Shown here one piece after another: positions 1 through 6,648 of a DNA stretch of 23,001 nucleotides; the stretch's first letter is position 1; every line of letters starts with the position of its first letter. The notes under the pieces are model-generated. The model worked only from the letters and a program-made list of their open reading frames with translations, was not told the DNA's origin and made no database searches. A program made the position numbers and the translations under genes. Source of the stretch: RACS-047 sp031553855 (GTDB lineage: Bacteria; Bacillota; Clostridia; Christensenellales; Pumilibacteraceae); NCBI GenBank assembly GCA_031553855.1, contig JAVBKW010000009.1, positions 1-23,001 on the forward strand, in the 5' to 3' direction.

Positions 1-157
1 AAATTCGCTCTCACTTAAAAAACTTAAAAAATATTCTTCTTTTTCTATGCAGTTGTCAGTGTGATTTTATTTTCTTTTATCCTCTTTAAAATATGCAAAG
101 ATTTAGTAGCAGAACAAAACCTTGAAGAGAAAAAAGAAAAACAAATTCCACTTTGCC
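1..157 (+). other. AT-rich rRNA operon spacer (probable 23S-5S spacer)
   Basis: This AT-rich stretch precedes the 5S rRNA and contains no credible gene. A 68-codon open frame from 61 runs straight through the 5S gene and is not real. By the usual bacterial order 16S-23S-5S, the 23S gene should lie just left of the window, so this is probably the 23S-5S processing spacer. No 23S sequence is visible, so that placement is inferred. Confidence 0.5.
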
Positions 158-158
158 A

Positions 159-276
159 TTGCGGTGACGATAGCGTGAGGGACCCACCCGTTCTCATACC
201 GAACACGGACGTTAAGCCTCATTGCGCCGATGGTACTTGTCCGGCCACGGACCGGGAGAGTAGGTAATTGCCGCAT
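159..276 (+). rRNA. rrf: 5S ribosomal RNA
   Basis: About 118 nt with the hallmark 5S core: a CCGAACACGG segment of loop B/helix III followed by GTTAAGCC, then GCGCCGATGGTACT and GGGAGAGTAGGT near the 3' end. Helix I can be drawn between TGCGG near 160-164 and CCGCA near 271-275, which sets the ends to within a few bases. It is followed at once by two intrinsic terminators, as expected for the last gene of an rRNA operon. The rest of the operon lies outside the window. Both ends are approximate. Confidence 0.93.
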
Positions 277-284
277 TCCAAATT

Positions 285-320
285 AAAAAAGACTATTTCC
301 AAAAGAGATAGTCTTTTTTT
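285..320 (+). terminator. Intrinsic terminator of the rRNA operon (T1)
   Basis: A perfect inverted repeat, AAAAAAGACTAT at 285-296 against ATAGTCTTTTTT at 308-319, with a short loop and a T-run at 314-320. It starts about 9 nt after the 5S 3' end and is oriented to stop the rRNA transcript. The A-rich left arm would also let it work from the other strand. Confidence 0.9.
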
Positions 321-324
321 AATT

Positions 325-357
325 ATATCCTTTATGCGTTAAAGGATATTTGTTTTT
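325..357 (+). terminator. Second, tandem terminator of the rRNA operon (T2)
   Basis: A perfect 10-bp stem, ATATCCTTTA at 325-334 with TAAAGGATAT at 340-349, a 5-nt loop and a following T-rich tract (350-357, one G). It lies five bases after T1. Tandem terminators are common behind rRNA operons. The stem is less GC-rich than usual, so its strength is uncertain. Confidence 0.65.
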
Positions 358-454
358 ATAAGGATTTTTAAGTTTTAGCTAATTAAGGATTTTTAAATAT
401 TTTAAACTAAATATAGCGAAAATAAGCATTAGTTTTATTGTAGTCAAAAGTGTC

Positions 455-626
455 CCTTTTGCAGGTGTGGCAAAAGGAACCAAAAGTGCATTGAAAAAGC
501 ATTGGATTTTGTTTAGACAAAGATGTCGCTTTTTCGGGAGCGGAAAAAAGCGACGCAAAAACGCTTTGGGGGCGTTTTGACTCGCCCCCAAACCCCTAAA
601 GCTGCCTTACTTTAAAAAAGAAGGCA
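455..626. repeat. Run of strong hairpins in a gene-free gap
   Basis: The 428-nt gap between the 5S gene and the next gene (277-705) has no credible coding sequence but holds consecutive inverted repeats. CCTTTTGC at 455-462 pairs with GCAAAAGG at 470-477. GTCGCTTTTT at 525-534 pairs perfectly with AAAAAGCGAC at 545-554. TTTGGGGGCG at 565-574 pairs perfectly with CGCCCCCAAA at 583-592. GCCTT at 603-607 can pair with AAGGC near 622. This segment is more GC-rich than its flanks. It could be an interspersed repeat or a structured RNA; only one copy lies in this window. Confidence 0.55.
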
Positions 627-670
627 AAACATTTTCAGCGGAATAAATAATTATGGATAAAAATTAGTTC

Positions 671-699
671 TTTACAAAACTTCTATTACTTGTTATAAT
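671..699 (+). promoter_or_regulatory. Sigma-A promoter, extended -10, for a leaderless gene
   Basis: TTTACA (-35) at 671-676, a 17-bp spacer, and TATAAT (-10) at 694-699 with the extended TG at 691-692. The predicted start site, about seven bases past the -10 box, falls at or next to position 706, which is the A of the ATG of the following gene. Confidence 0.8.
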
Positions 700-705
700 T
701 TGTAT

Positions 706-1107
706 ATGGATAAAAAGGAATCAAAAATAAAAGAAATAAAAGAAACGTTATACAAACTAAATTTTTTCGTTAATATTATTTTAATTGTTTGCTTTATAGG
801 CGTTTTAATGTTATTTATTTGTGCGATAATATTTGGAGGAAAGCTTTGGCTGAGTTTTTCGGAATCAGCTGTCGTATTAATTATTCTCATAGCTATATAC
901 AAAATGACAATTAAAATGGTCCGGCTTGCCAACGATATTGAAGATCACGAGGGTGATGAGAACTTAGCAAAGGAGGAGGTTGTGCCTATTTTAGCTGATA
1001 AAGACAGACAAAATCAGATTGCAGAATTATTAAGCGATGAGGTTGATATTGCTTCCGATGAAGAAATTGAAGAACTGCTATTACAGCAAATGGACGATAA
1101 TAATTAA
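706..1107 (+). CDS. Small two-pass membrane protein, unknown function
   Basis: I do not recognise this 133-residue protein. It has a lysine-rich cytoplasmic-type N-terminus (residues 1-18), two hydrophobic segments (about 20-44 and 52-72) and a strongly acidic tail (about 73-133) ending in a run rich in Asp and Glu. I start it at ATG 706 rather than the in-frame TTG at 700, because TATAAT ends at 699 and the TTG would not be in the transcript. No Shine-Dalgarno sequence can precede this ATG, so the mRNA looks leaderless. Base composition is clearly more AT-rich than the housekeeping genes downstream. The next gene, 36 nt on, has the same layout, and the two may be co-transcribed. A membrane-associated accessory or recently acquired gene is possible, but nothing shows function. 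Confidence 0.7.
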   Translation: MDKKESKIKEIKETLYKLNFFVNIILIVCFIGVLMLFICAIIFGGKLWLSFSESAVVLIILIAIYKMTIKMVRLANDIEDHEGDENLAKEEVVPILADKDRQNQIAELLSDEVDIASDEEIEELLLQQMDDNN

Positions 1108-1143
1108 TTAATCTGTTATTATAACTGTTGAGGCAATGTACTT

Positions 1144-1452
1144 TTGGTTAGTGAAAAAGAAAAGAATAAGAAGCAAGTGAGTATAAAGAAAAATAACATT
1201 AATAAATTAATTAAACAAATAAATAATTTGACAATTTGTGTTATGATATCAATATTTTTAATTGTATTGTTAGTTGTGATATTGCTATTTATTTTCGGGT
1301 TAAAAATTACAGGTATTATTTTTATATTTATTGGAATGTTTTTATTATTAATGACATTCTTATTATTTAAAAAAATAATTTATACTCTAAAATATATGAA
1401 CGTCGGCAGTGAAGACGAAAATGAAATGAATAACGAGCTTAGATATTATTAA
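1144..1452 (+). CDS. Small two-pass membrane protein, unknown function
   Basis: This 102-residue protein is not recognised. It has a Lys/Asn-rich N-terminus (1-29), two adjacent hydrophobic segments (about 30-52 and 54-75) rich in Ile, Leu and Phe, and a short acidic tail ending in RYY. It starts at TTG 1144, ten bases after a TTGAGG ribosome binding site at 1128-1133; an ATG at 1136 is in another frame and stops after 14 codons. It lies 36 nt after a gene of the same architecture and may be a distant relative of it, though I see no clear sequence match. Composition is extremely AT-rich. It ends only nine bases from the convergent end of spmB, with no obvious terminator between them. Confidence 0.6.
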   Translation: MVSEKEKNKKQVSIKKNNINKLIKQINNLTICVMISIFLIVLLVVILLFIFGLKITGIIFIFIGMFLLLMTFLLFKKIIYTLKYMNVGSEDENEMNNELRYY

Positions 1453-1461
1453 TAGGCGCAA

Positions 1462-1971
1462 TTATATAAACCGGCACAGCAAGCAGCCTACGCACGAACC
1501 GATGAAGGTAGCGATAAGAGCGATAGGTATGGCGGGGCCGAGTTTTTTAACCGAGCTTTGGGAAAAATAGATGGCGGAGATGTAGAAAACCGTTTCGGAT
1601 GAGCCGTAGACTACCGATGCGCAGCGGCCTATGTAGGTGTCGGCGCCAAAATCGACATAAATTTTTTCGAGCAGTCCCGTCGCGCCTGCGCCGGAAAGCG
1701 GTCGGATAAGTATAAGCTCCGTAAGCTCTTTGGGTATTCCGAAAAAACCAGTTACGGGCGAGAAAAAGTTTGCCACAACGGCCGAAACCCCGCTTATTTT
1801 AAAGACCTCCACCGCCATCATTATAGCTAAAAGGTAGGGAAAAACTCCGGTCATCAGTTTTATCGCAGAGCTTGACCCATCTATAAAAGCCGAATAAGCG
1901 TCTTGTTTTTTGAATATCGATAGCAAAAGCACCGTCACAAAAATTATAGGCACAATGTAGGCTGTTATCAC
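1462..1971 (-). CDS. spmB: Spore maturation protein B
   Basis: A 169-residue integral membrane protein of the SpmB family (nucleoside-recognition/Gate domain). Family signatures include the RPLSGAGA stretch and the YGSSETVFY motif in the C-terminal half, with about four hydrophobic segments. In Bacillus subtilis SpmA and SpmB are needed for normal dehydration of the spore core; the transported substrate, if any, is unknown. Length is close to the usual 175-180. It starts with GTG, and this GTGA overlaps the TGA stop of spmA by four bases, so the two are translationally coupled. dacB, their usual partner in Bacillus, is not next to them. Its 3' end faces the small membrane-protein genes. Confidence 0.93.
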   Translation of the reverse strand: MITAYIVPIIFVTVLLLSIFKKQDAYSAFIDGSSSAIKLMTGVFPYLLAIMMAVEVFKISGVSAVVANFFSPVTGFFGIPKELTELILIRPLSGAGATGLLEKIYVDFGADTYIGRCASVVYGSSETVFYISAIYFSQSSVKKLGPAIPIALIATFIGSCVGCLLCRFI

Positions 1972-2660
1972 GATTTCGCCCTCCCGGACTTCAGCTTTGA
2001 GGGCGATATATTGCTTTTTTCGGCTCTGACGCGCTTATTTTTGGGCGTAGGATGGGCTAAAAGAGCGGGATTTGCAGCGGTAGTTTCAGCTCCTGTTTTT
2101 TTCTTTTTAAACGCGCCGAGCAGTTTAACGAGCGTTATGCCGATAACTGTTGAGATAACAGTCGCCGCCATACAGGGAAGAAGAAAATCAGACGGATTTA
2201 ACGAGCCGTGGCTGGCGCGCAGCCCGATAACGGTCGTGGGCAGAATTTGCAGTGAAGTGGAGGAGATGACTACGAGCATTATCATATTGATACTTGCTTT
2301 TGAGTCTTTTTTTGTGTCCATAGAATTTATCGCGTTTATCGCCATAGGCGTCGCGGCGTTGCCAAGACCTAAGATATTTGCAGACATATTCATAGTGATA
2401 AACTTTCCGGTCTCTTCCGATATTCCCGGGAATAAAAAGCGTACGAGCGGCTTTAGGATTTTTGCCAGTTTTTCAGCGATCCCGATTTTTTCTAGTATGG
2501 CAAAAAAACCGAGCCAAAACGCATACAGCGCGACAAGGCTCATTGCTAATTTAACGGCGTCGTGCGAGCCCTTTATCATAGCGTTCACCGCTGCCGCAGG
2601 ATCGGTAAAAATCAGCGTTGCTATGCTTGAAAGCAAGATCAAAACCCAAATTTTTTTCAT
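1968..2660 (-). CDS. spmA: Spore maturation protein A
   Basis: A 230-residue membrane protein of the SpmA family, with a Gate domain containing the typical GLGNAATP motif and LPTTVIGLRA. It acts with SpmB in spore core dehydration in Bacillus; the same role here is inferred. It is longer than the roughly 195-residue Bacillus protein because of a polar, basic tail of about 40 residues (from about 185) rich in Lys, Arg, Ser and Ala. The start is the ATG at 2660, matching the family's N-terminus, but I see no Shine-Dalgarno sequence. Promoter-like boxes lie almost against the start codon (see the site at 2664-2692). Upstream, between it and the cls gene, sits a family 1 repeat. Confidence 0.92.
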   Translation of the reverse strand: MKKIWVLILLSSIATLIFTDPAAAVNAMIKGSHDAVKLAMSLVALYAFWLGFFAILEKIGIAEKLAKILKPLVRFLFPGISEETGKFITMNMSANILGLGNAATPMAINAINSMDTKKDSKASINMIMLVVISSTSLQILPTTVIGLRASHGSLNPSDFLLPCMAATVISTVIGITLVKLLGAFKKKKTGAETTAANPALLAHPTPKNKRVRAEKSNISPSKLKSGRAKS

Positions 2661-2663
2661 AGT

Positions 2664-2692
2664 AGTATATTTATATGTCGAATTTTATTCAA
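2664..2692 (-). promoter_or_regulatory. Possible promoter abutting the spmA start codon
   Basis: On the minus strand TTGAAT (2692-2687), 17 bp, then TATACT (2669-2664), only three bases before the spmA ATG. An overlapping TATAAA sits at 2675-2670. With the second box the transcript would begin two or three bases before ATG. In Bacillus spmA uses sporulation sigma E, whose -10 (CATA...) is also loosely matched by CATATAAAT here, so the sigma factor is undecided. Confidence 0.35.
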
Positions 2693-2735
2693 TAATGACT
2701 CTTTGCATCGTTAACCTGCGGCAAAGAGAGTTCAG

Positions 2736-2887
2736 CTTTATCAAGAAGCATTCCTAGAAATGAAAGCTTGCTTTCATTTCTAGGAATGCGCCCGCCGCAA
2801 AAGGTTTAAAACCCCGCCGTCTTTTAGGCGGAACAGCACGCCGTAGGCGTGGGGTGCAGGGCTTGCTCTGCGGTTTAATACCATTTA
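2736..2887 (+). repeat. Family 1 structured repeat, copy A
   Basis: About 152 bp. A 42-nt perfect palindrome at 2748-2789 (20-base arms) is followed by the invariant block GCGCCCGCCGCAAAAGG. Next come three short hairpins: CCGCC/GGCGG (2814-2832 region), CACGCC/GGCGTG (2837-2851 region) and GCAGGGC/GCTCTGC (2856-2871 region). A closing inverted repeat links AAAAGGTTTAAAACC with GGTTTAATACC. The copy lies between the 5' end of spmA and the 3' end of cls, a few bases from the cls stop codon. It is antisense to both genes if the copy orientation used here is taken as the sense strand. Confidence 0.85.
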
Positions 2888-2889
2888 TC

Positions 2890-4545
2890 TTACATCAACG
2901 GCGCGAAAAACCGGATCAGCGACAAGATAAAACGATAAATAAAGCCATGTTTTTTTATGTTTTCCTCAGTTAGTTCCGCGCTCTCTTCAAAGGTCTTTTG
3001 AAAGTCGTTTTTGATAGCTGCTATAACTTCAGCGTCATTGAGGTATATGCCGCATTCATTTTGCTGGTGGAAACTGCGGAAATCCATATTAACAGAGCCT
3101 ACTACCGCACATTCGTCATCGGAAAGCATTACTTTACTGTGGATAAAACCGGGCGTGTACTTATAGACGCGCACGCCGGATTTGGTAAGCTTTTCTAAAT
3201 TCGACATTGTGAGCGCGTATACTATTCGTTTATCCGGAACTCCGGGCGCGATAATGCGCACCTCCGTTCCAGATAGCGCCTTGTTTTTTAAAAGCTCAGC
3301 CATTGCGTCGTCAACTACGAAATACGGCGACATAATATATACGTAGCCTTTTGCCATATTGATAATGTTCGTGTAAACGCCTTTTAGCGCGGCGGTTTTG
3401 TTTGCGGGGCCGTCGCAGTAGGGCGCGGAGACGTTTTTGTTTTCCGTATTCGCTTCATCCGCGGCAGTCTCATCCGTAATGCTCATATGTTCATTTGCTG
3501 AACCGACTGATAATTGGAAAGTTTCCGCAGGCGCAGTCAGGAAACGGTTATAATCAGGGCGTTCCTTTGTGGAATACTCCCACATTCTTAAGAACATCAG
3601 CGTAAAGCTGTTTGCGGCACTGCCCTCGATTTTTATTCCCGCGTCCTTCCAGTAGACATATTTTTCTTTTGCGTTAATATATTCGTCGGCAAGGTTAACT
3701 CCGCCCGTAAAGGCTGTATTATTGTCGATAACAACGATTTTGCGGTGGTCGCGGTAGTTCATAAAGAAGTTGACCACCGGATAAACTTTAGAGAAAGGTA
3801 CTATTTTAATGCCCATTTTCTGAATCATTTTTATGACTGTTTTTTTAAGCCTCTGCGCGCCCAGGCCGTCGTATATGATGCGGATATCCACGCCCGCCGC
3901 CGCGCGTTCCTGCAATACGGAAATGACGTTGTTTAAAAGCAGGCCGTCGTCAATAATGAAAAACTCCATAAATATGAACTTTTCCGCGGTTTTCAAGGAC
4001 TCTATCACGTCCATAAAAAACGGCTCGCCCATAGGATAATATTTAGCGGGGCAGTTTTCAAACGCGGGATAGCCGGTCGTGGTTTTGATATAAGTTATAT
4101 TTTGAGCGTCTCTTGAATTCAAGTTTTGCGGCTGGCCGGTTTTTTGAAAAAACTCGGTCTTTTTATTTATTTTTTTGAGTTTGTAGATTTTAAGCGGAGA
4201 CGCGCTTGCCTCGCCCCAAAAAAAGTAAACCGCGAATCCGATTTCGGGCAAAAGCAGCAAAAACATTATCCACGCGCTTTTTGAGCTGGGGTTTTTGTCG
4301 CCCGCTATAACGCGGAAGCAGACAAGCACGCCAAGCACCCGGATCGTGTAAAAAAGCCAGGGGTAAGAGTAAATAAGAACGCCGTAAGCAAGTATTGCCA
4401 GCACAAGTTGAACCAATATCAGCAAAACGATCACAACGCCGTACTTTAATATAGGTACGCCTTCCTTGCCTGTCTTTATTTGTATTCTTCTCTCTTCAAG
4501 TTTTCCGGTCTTTGGGTTGTAGGTGACATATTTAGACGATTTCAA
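2890..4545 (-). CDS. cls: Cardiolipin synthase, phospholipase D superfamily
   Basis: A 551-residue membrane enzyme that joins two phosphatidylglycerols into cardiolipin and glycerol. After a basic N-terminus, two hydrophobic segments (about 34-58 and 61-80) and a third (about 92-110) form the PLDNc membrane region. Two PLD catalytic domains follow, each with an HxKx4D motif: H267-R-K269 to D274 and H469-S-K471 to D476. The usual length is 480-510; the excess lies in a polar linker between the two catalytic domains (about 330-385) rich in Glu, Asn and Ala. It starts with TTG 4545, supported by AAGGAG at 4558-4553, seven bases upstream. It stands alone, with repeat copy A just after its stop. 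Related PLD-type phosphatidyltransferases cannot be excluded, but membrane region plus two HKD motifs fit Cls well. Confidence 0.92.
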   Translation of the reverse strand: MKSSKYVTYNPKTGKLEERRIQIKTGKEGVPILKYGVVIVLLILVQLVLAILAYGVLIYSYPWLFYTIRVLGVLVCFRVIAGDKNPSSKSAWIMFLLLLPEIGFAVYFFWGEASASPLKIYKLKKINKKTEFFQKTGQPQNLNSRDAQNITYIKTTTGYPAFENCPAKYYPMGEPFFMDVIESLKTAEKFIFMEFFIIDDGLLLNNVISVLQERAAAGVDIRIIYDGLGAQRLKKTVIKMIQKMGIKIVPFSKVYPVVNFFMNYRDHRKIVVIDNNTAFTGGVNLADEYINAKEKYVYWKDAGIKIEGSAANSFTLMFLRMWEYSTKERPDYNRFLTAPAETFQLSVGSANEHMSITDETAADEANTENKNVSAPYCDGPANKTAALKGVYTNIINMAKGYVYIMSPYFVVDDAMAELLKNKALSGTEVRIIAPGVPDKRIVYALTMSNLEKLTKSGVRVYKYTPGFIHSKVMLSDDECAVVGSVNMDFRSFHQQNECGIYLNDAEVIAAIKNDFQKTFEESAELTEENIKKHGFIYRFILSLIRFFAPLM

Positions 4546-4796
4546 CTTTTTGCTCCTTATAATATGGCGCGTTCTTGACTTTTTAGCTCAACGCAGCCCG
4601 TACAGTATAACGAATTATTCCCAATTTTCATTTACAAGACTGTGAATTCTAGTCAAATTATTTTTAGCCGCGTCTTTTTTTTCTATAAAACCTCTTCTTT
4701 ACTATAATAATACAATAAAGTGAAATAATTGTAAACCGTACGAATAAAGCGAATTTCCCTGTTTTTGAGTTTTTTGAAACTTAAAAATATTGAATG
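4546..4796. other. Divergent intergenic region, AT-rich
   Basis: The stretch between the divergently transcribed cls and DUF4349 lipoprotein genes holds no credible coding sequence. For cls, a TATACT-like -10 box can be seen near 4600 on the minus strand, but no good -35 at the right distance, so I do not call its promoter. The right edge carries the strong promoter of the lipoprotein gene. No repeat family or strong hairpin was seen here. Confidence 0.5.
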
Positions 4797-4825
4797 TTGA
4801 CTTTATGTAAAGTTTGGGTTATACT
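4797..4825 (+). promoter_or_regulatory. Sigma-A promoter of the DUF4349 lipoprotein gene
   Basis: TTGACT at 4797-4802, a 17-bp spacer, and TATACT at 4820-4825. The transcript should start near 4832, giving a leader of about 33 nt. This rules out the in-frame TTG at 4814 and the ATG at 4826 as starts and supports ATG 4865. Confidence 0.85.
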
Positions 4826-4864
4826 ATGTTTAACATCTATTACCTAAATAGCGAGGAAGCGAAA

Positions 4865-5731
4865 ATGAAAGCAAAAGGATTTTTTGTGTTTTTAGCGGTA
4901 GTTTTATCGGCCTGCATATTTTTTGGCTGCTCTGAGAGTAAAGAGAGCGATTATTACAACGGCGGTGAAAAAGGGCCTGCAATGAACGAGGAGAGCGGGA
5001 CGGCCGTCGATTCCACAGAGCGAAAAATAGTTTACAGAGTCACATGCAATATCGAAGCTTCGGACGTGGAGGATTCAGTTGAGATAATACTCGATAACGT
5101 CAAAGACTCCGGCGGGTACGTGGAAAGCTCGAGAAGCAACAGCTCCGGCAACACCTACGCCGAATTTGTCATCCGTATCCCTACTGAAAAACTGGAGGAG
5201 TTCACCGCAAAATTTAAGGATTACGGAAAAGTTTTATCGCAATCAAAGTCAGCCGAAGACATCACTGCAAGATATATAAATATGGAAGCTATTATAGACG
5301 CAAAATCTAAGGAGCTGGAAATACTCCAAGAAAAGGTGGAGGAGTCTTCAAGCGCCGCCGATATAAAAACGTATACCGCCCGCATTACGGAGCTTCAGAT
5401 CGAGCTTAATAATTATGAAAGGCAGCTTGCCGGATACAACAATTTAGTCGAATACAGCACGATAAATATTTACCTTTATGAGCAGGGCAAGGCACCGGCG
5501 GAAGTCAAATATTCCACTAAGCTTGAAAAGACGTTCTTTGGCGCGCTGAACGTTTTCGCAAACGTTTTTAAATATTTGTTTCTCGCTATAGTCGCGGTAG
5601 CTCCGTTTGCCGTAGTCGGCGGCGGCGCGGCGGCAGGTATTTATTTCGGCGTTAAAAAGTATAAAGCAAAAAAAGCGAAGAACGCGCCGGAGGATCAGAA
5701 GAACGAGGATAATAAGGAAAAAGATGATTAG
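4865..5731 (+). CDS. DUF4349 domain lipoprotein
   Basis: A 288-residue exported protein. The N-terminus MKAKG is followed by a hydrophobic signal with two possible lipobox cysteines, LSAC (C17) and FFGC (C22). The first fits the lipobox consensus better. A short acidic linker leads to a DUF4349 domain (about 50-220): two beta-rich halves around a coiled-coil of about 60 residues, with the characteristic RIPTEKLEEF and SAEDITARYINMEA stretches. A C-terminal membrane segment (about 230-262) and a charged Lys/Glu/Asp tail follow. DUF4349 proteins are cell-surface proteins with no established function; a role in envelope sensing or scaffolding is only a guess. The start is set by GAGGAAG at 4853-4859 and by the promoter position. 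It is monocistronic, and repeats begin about 45 bases after the stop. Confidence 0.88.
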   Translation: MKAKGFFVFLAVVLSACIFFGCSESKESDYYNGGEKGPAMNEESGTAVDSTERKIVYRVTCNIEASDVEDSVEIILDNVKDSGGYVESSRSNSSGNTYAEFVIRIPTEKLEEFTAKFKDYGKVLSQSKSAEDITARYINMEAIIDAKSKELEILQEKVEESSSAADIKTYTARITELQIELNNYERQLAGYNNLVEYSTINIYLYEQGKAPAEVKYSTKLEKTFFGALNVFANVFKYLFLAIVAVAPFAVVGGGAAAGIYFGVKKYKAKKAKNAPEDQKNEDNKEKDD

Positions 5732-5784
5732 TTTTTTTGAGTCAAACTAGAATTAATTACGCAATAAAATACAAAGATTAAAGG

Positions 5785-5953
5785 GGCTGTCTTAGGTAAG
5801 GGGTCATATACGGGTTACGTACGGCAAAACGACTCAATAACAACTTCGTTGTTGGCGTTCGCGCTGCGCGCTCGGCTAAGCGAGTACGTCTATGTACACT
5901 CAATCGTCGTTTTGCCGTCTGTTGCCCGTCTCTAACCCCTTCTTGAAACAGCC
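5785..5953 (-). repeat. Family 2 palindromic repeat, copy 1
   Basis: About 169 bp, oriented on the minus strand relative to copies 2 and 3. The ends GGCTGT (5785-5790) and ACAGCC (5948-5953) pair, continuing with imperfect terminal repeats that contain AAGGGGT and ACCCCTT. Inner arms ACGGCAAAACGAC (5821-5833) and GTCGTTTTGCCGT (5906-5918) pair perfectly over 13 bp. The core GAGTACGTCTATGTACACTC at 5882-5901 is the reverse of the GAGTGTAC...GTACTC motif in the other copies. Outer blocks match copy 2 at 24 of 25 and 30 of 31 bases, while the arms differ. Confidence 0.85.
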
Positions 5954-5975
5954 TACTAGCACAAAAAACAAGAAA

Positions 5976-6020
5976 AAAGGGGCTGTCTCACGAGTTTTTT
6001 GCTCGTGAGACAGCCCCTTT
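5976..6020 (-). terminator. Strong hairpin terminator downstream of trxA
   Basis: A perfect 19-bp stem (5976-5994 with 6002-6020) around a 7-nt loop. Read on the minus strand it is followed by a T-rich tract (complement of the A-rich 5962-5978), so it can end the trxA transcript. On the plus strand it is followed by AAG rather than a T-run, so it is weaker for the lipoprotein gene, although the hairpin may still act there. Confidence 0.65.
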
Positions 6021-6074
6021 AAGTGCCGTATAATTAACCTGAAGTTTTTGCCTGAATGCGAGCATTTAGAGCCG

Positions 6075-6227
6075 CTTTGATCAAGAAGTATTTGAGACAA
6101 ATGAAAGCTCGCTTTCATTTTCGCAAATGCGCCCGCCGCAAAAGGTACAAACCCCGCCCCCTTGGGGCGGAACATGCCGCTATCGGCGGCGGGTCCAGGG
6201 CTTGCCCTGGGGTTAATACCTTTTATA
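6075..6227 (+). repeat. Family 1 structured repeat, copy B
   Basis: About 153 bp in the convergent gap between the lipoprotein gene and trxA. It has the shared opening CTTT(G)ATCAAGAAG, a 5' hairpin with perfect ATGAAAGC/GCTTTCAT top (6101-6118) and an internal loop, and the invariant GCGCCCGCCGCAAAAGG. Three hairpins follow: CCGCCCC/GGGGCGG, GCCGC/GCGGC and CCAGGGC/GCCCTGG. The closing stem pairs AAAAGGTA with TACCTTTT, where copy C has AAAAGGTT with AACCTTTT, so both strands changed together. Confidence 0.85.
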
Positions 6228-6305
6228 ATTAAGCGCGCAGAACTATTGCATTAACGGACTTTTTTGCAAACTTAATTAAAATGCGTCCGTTATCCTCTTA
6301 CAAAA

Positions 6306-6623
6306 CTATATATTTAATATCAAATTCTGTAAGCCTTGGAGGTTTTGCAATCCGACCGCTTTTTTAGCCGCCTGGCCGTTTTTAAATACGATGAGCGTAG
6401 GTATGCTCATGACCCCGAAGTTGCGCGCGATCTGCTCGTTTTCGTCAACGTTGACTTTGCAGATTTTGACGCTGCCGCCCGAATTTTGTGCAAACTGCTC
6501 CAAAATCGGAGCCTGCGACCTGCAAGGGCCGCACCACGGGGCCCAAAAGTCCACGAGAACGGGGACGTTCTTTTCTTCTAAAACTTCTGTAACGAAGCTC
6601 TTATTATCCAATTCCATTGCCAT
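6306..6623 (-). CDS. trxA: Thioredoxin
   Basis: A 105-residue cytoplasmic thiol-disulfide oxidoreductase, the full family length. The redox motif WCGPC is at residues 30-34, preceded by DFWAP, and the cis-proline is in the SIPT stretch (about residue 75). It reduces protein disulfides, using electrons normally supplied by thioredoxin reductase, which is not in the window. I use ATG 6623 with AAGGAG eleven bases upstream; an ATG two codons later is an alternative. It follows the dipeptidase stop by 25 bases on the same strand, so the two probably form an operon. The transcript can end at the hairpin at 5976-6020, after passing copy B of repeat family 1. Confidence 0.95.
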   Translation of the reverse strand: MAMELDNKSFVTEVLEEKNVPVLVDFWAPWCGPCRSQAPILEQFAQNSGGSVKICKVNVDENEQIARNFGVMSIPTLIVFKNGQAAKKAVGLQNLQGLQNLILNI

Positions 6624-6648
6624 TTTTTTATTTTCTCCTTAAATTTTT

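Larger units (their letters stand above)
5778..6022. mobile_element. 245-bp MITE-like element with perfect terminal inverted repeats
   Basis: The block is bounded by a perfect 15-bp inverted repeat, TTAAAGGGGCTGTCT at 5778-5792 and its reverse complement at 6008-6022. Inside are a family 2 palindrome (5785-5953) and a 19-bp hairpin (5976-6020) that reuses the same AGGGGCTGTCT sequence. It encodes no transposase. A non-autonomous element moved by a transposase elsewhere is plausible. The alternative is a chance nesting of a terminator hairpin next to a family 2 repeat, because the right terminal repeat is also one arm of that hairpin. Confidence 0.45.

Noticed and set aside
61..267. 68-codon open frame overlapping the 5S rRNA
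   Set aside because: It runs through the full 5S gene; the translated sequence has no family resemblance and there is no ribosome binding site.
2011..2757. 248-codon plus-strand open frame
   Set aside because: It is antisense to spmA and extends into repeat copy A; spmA matches a known family and this frame does not.
3138..3146. TGTGGATAA, a perfect reverse DnaA box
   Set aside because: A single box inside the cls coding sequence, far from dnaA and with no neighbours, is expected by chance.
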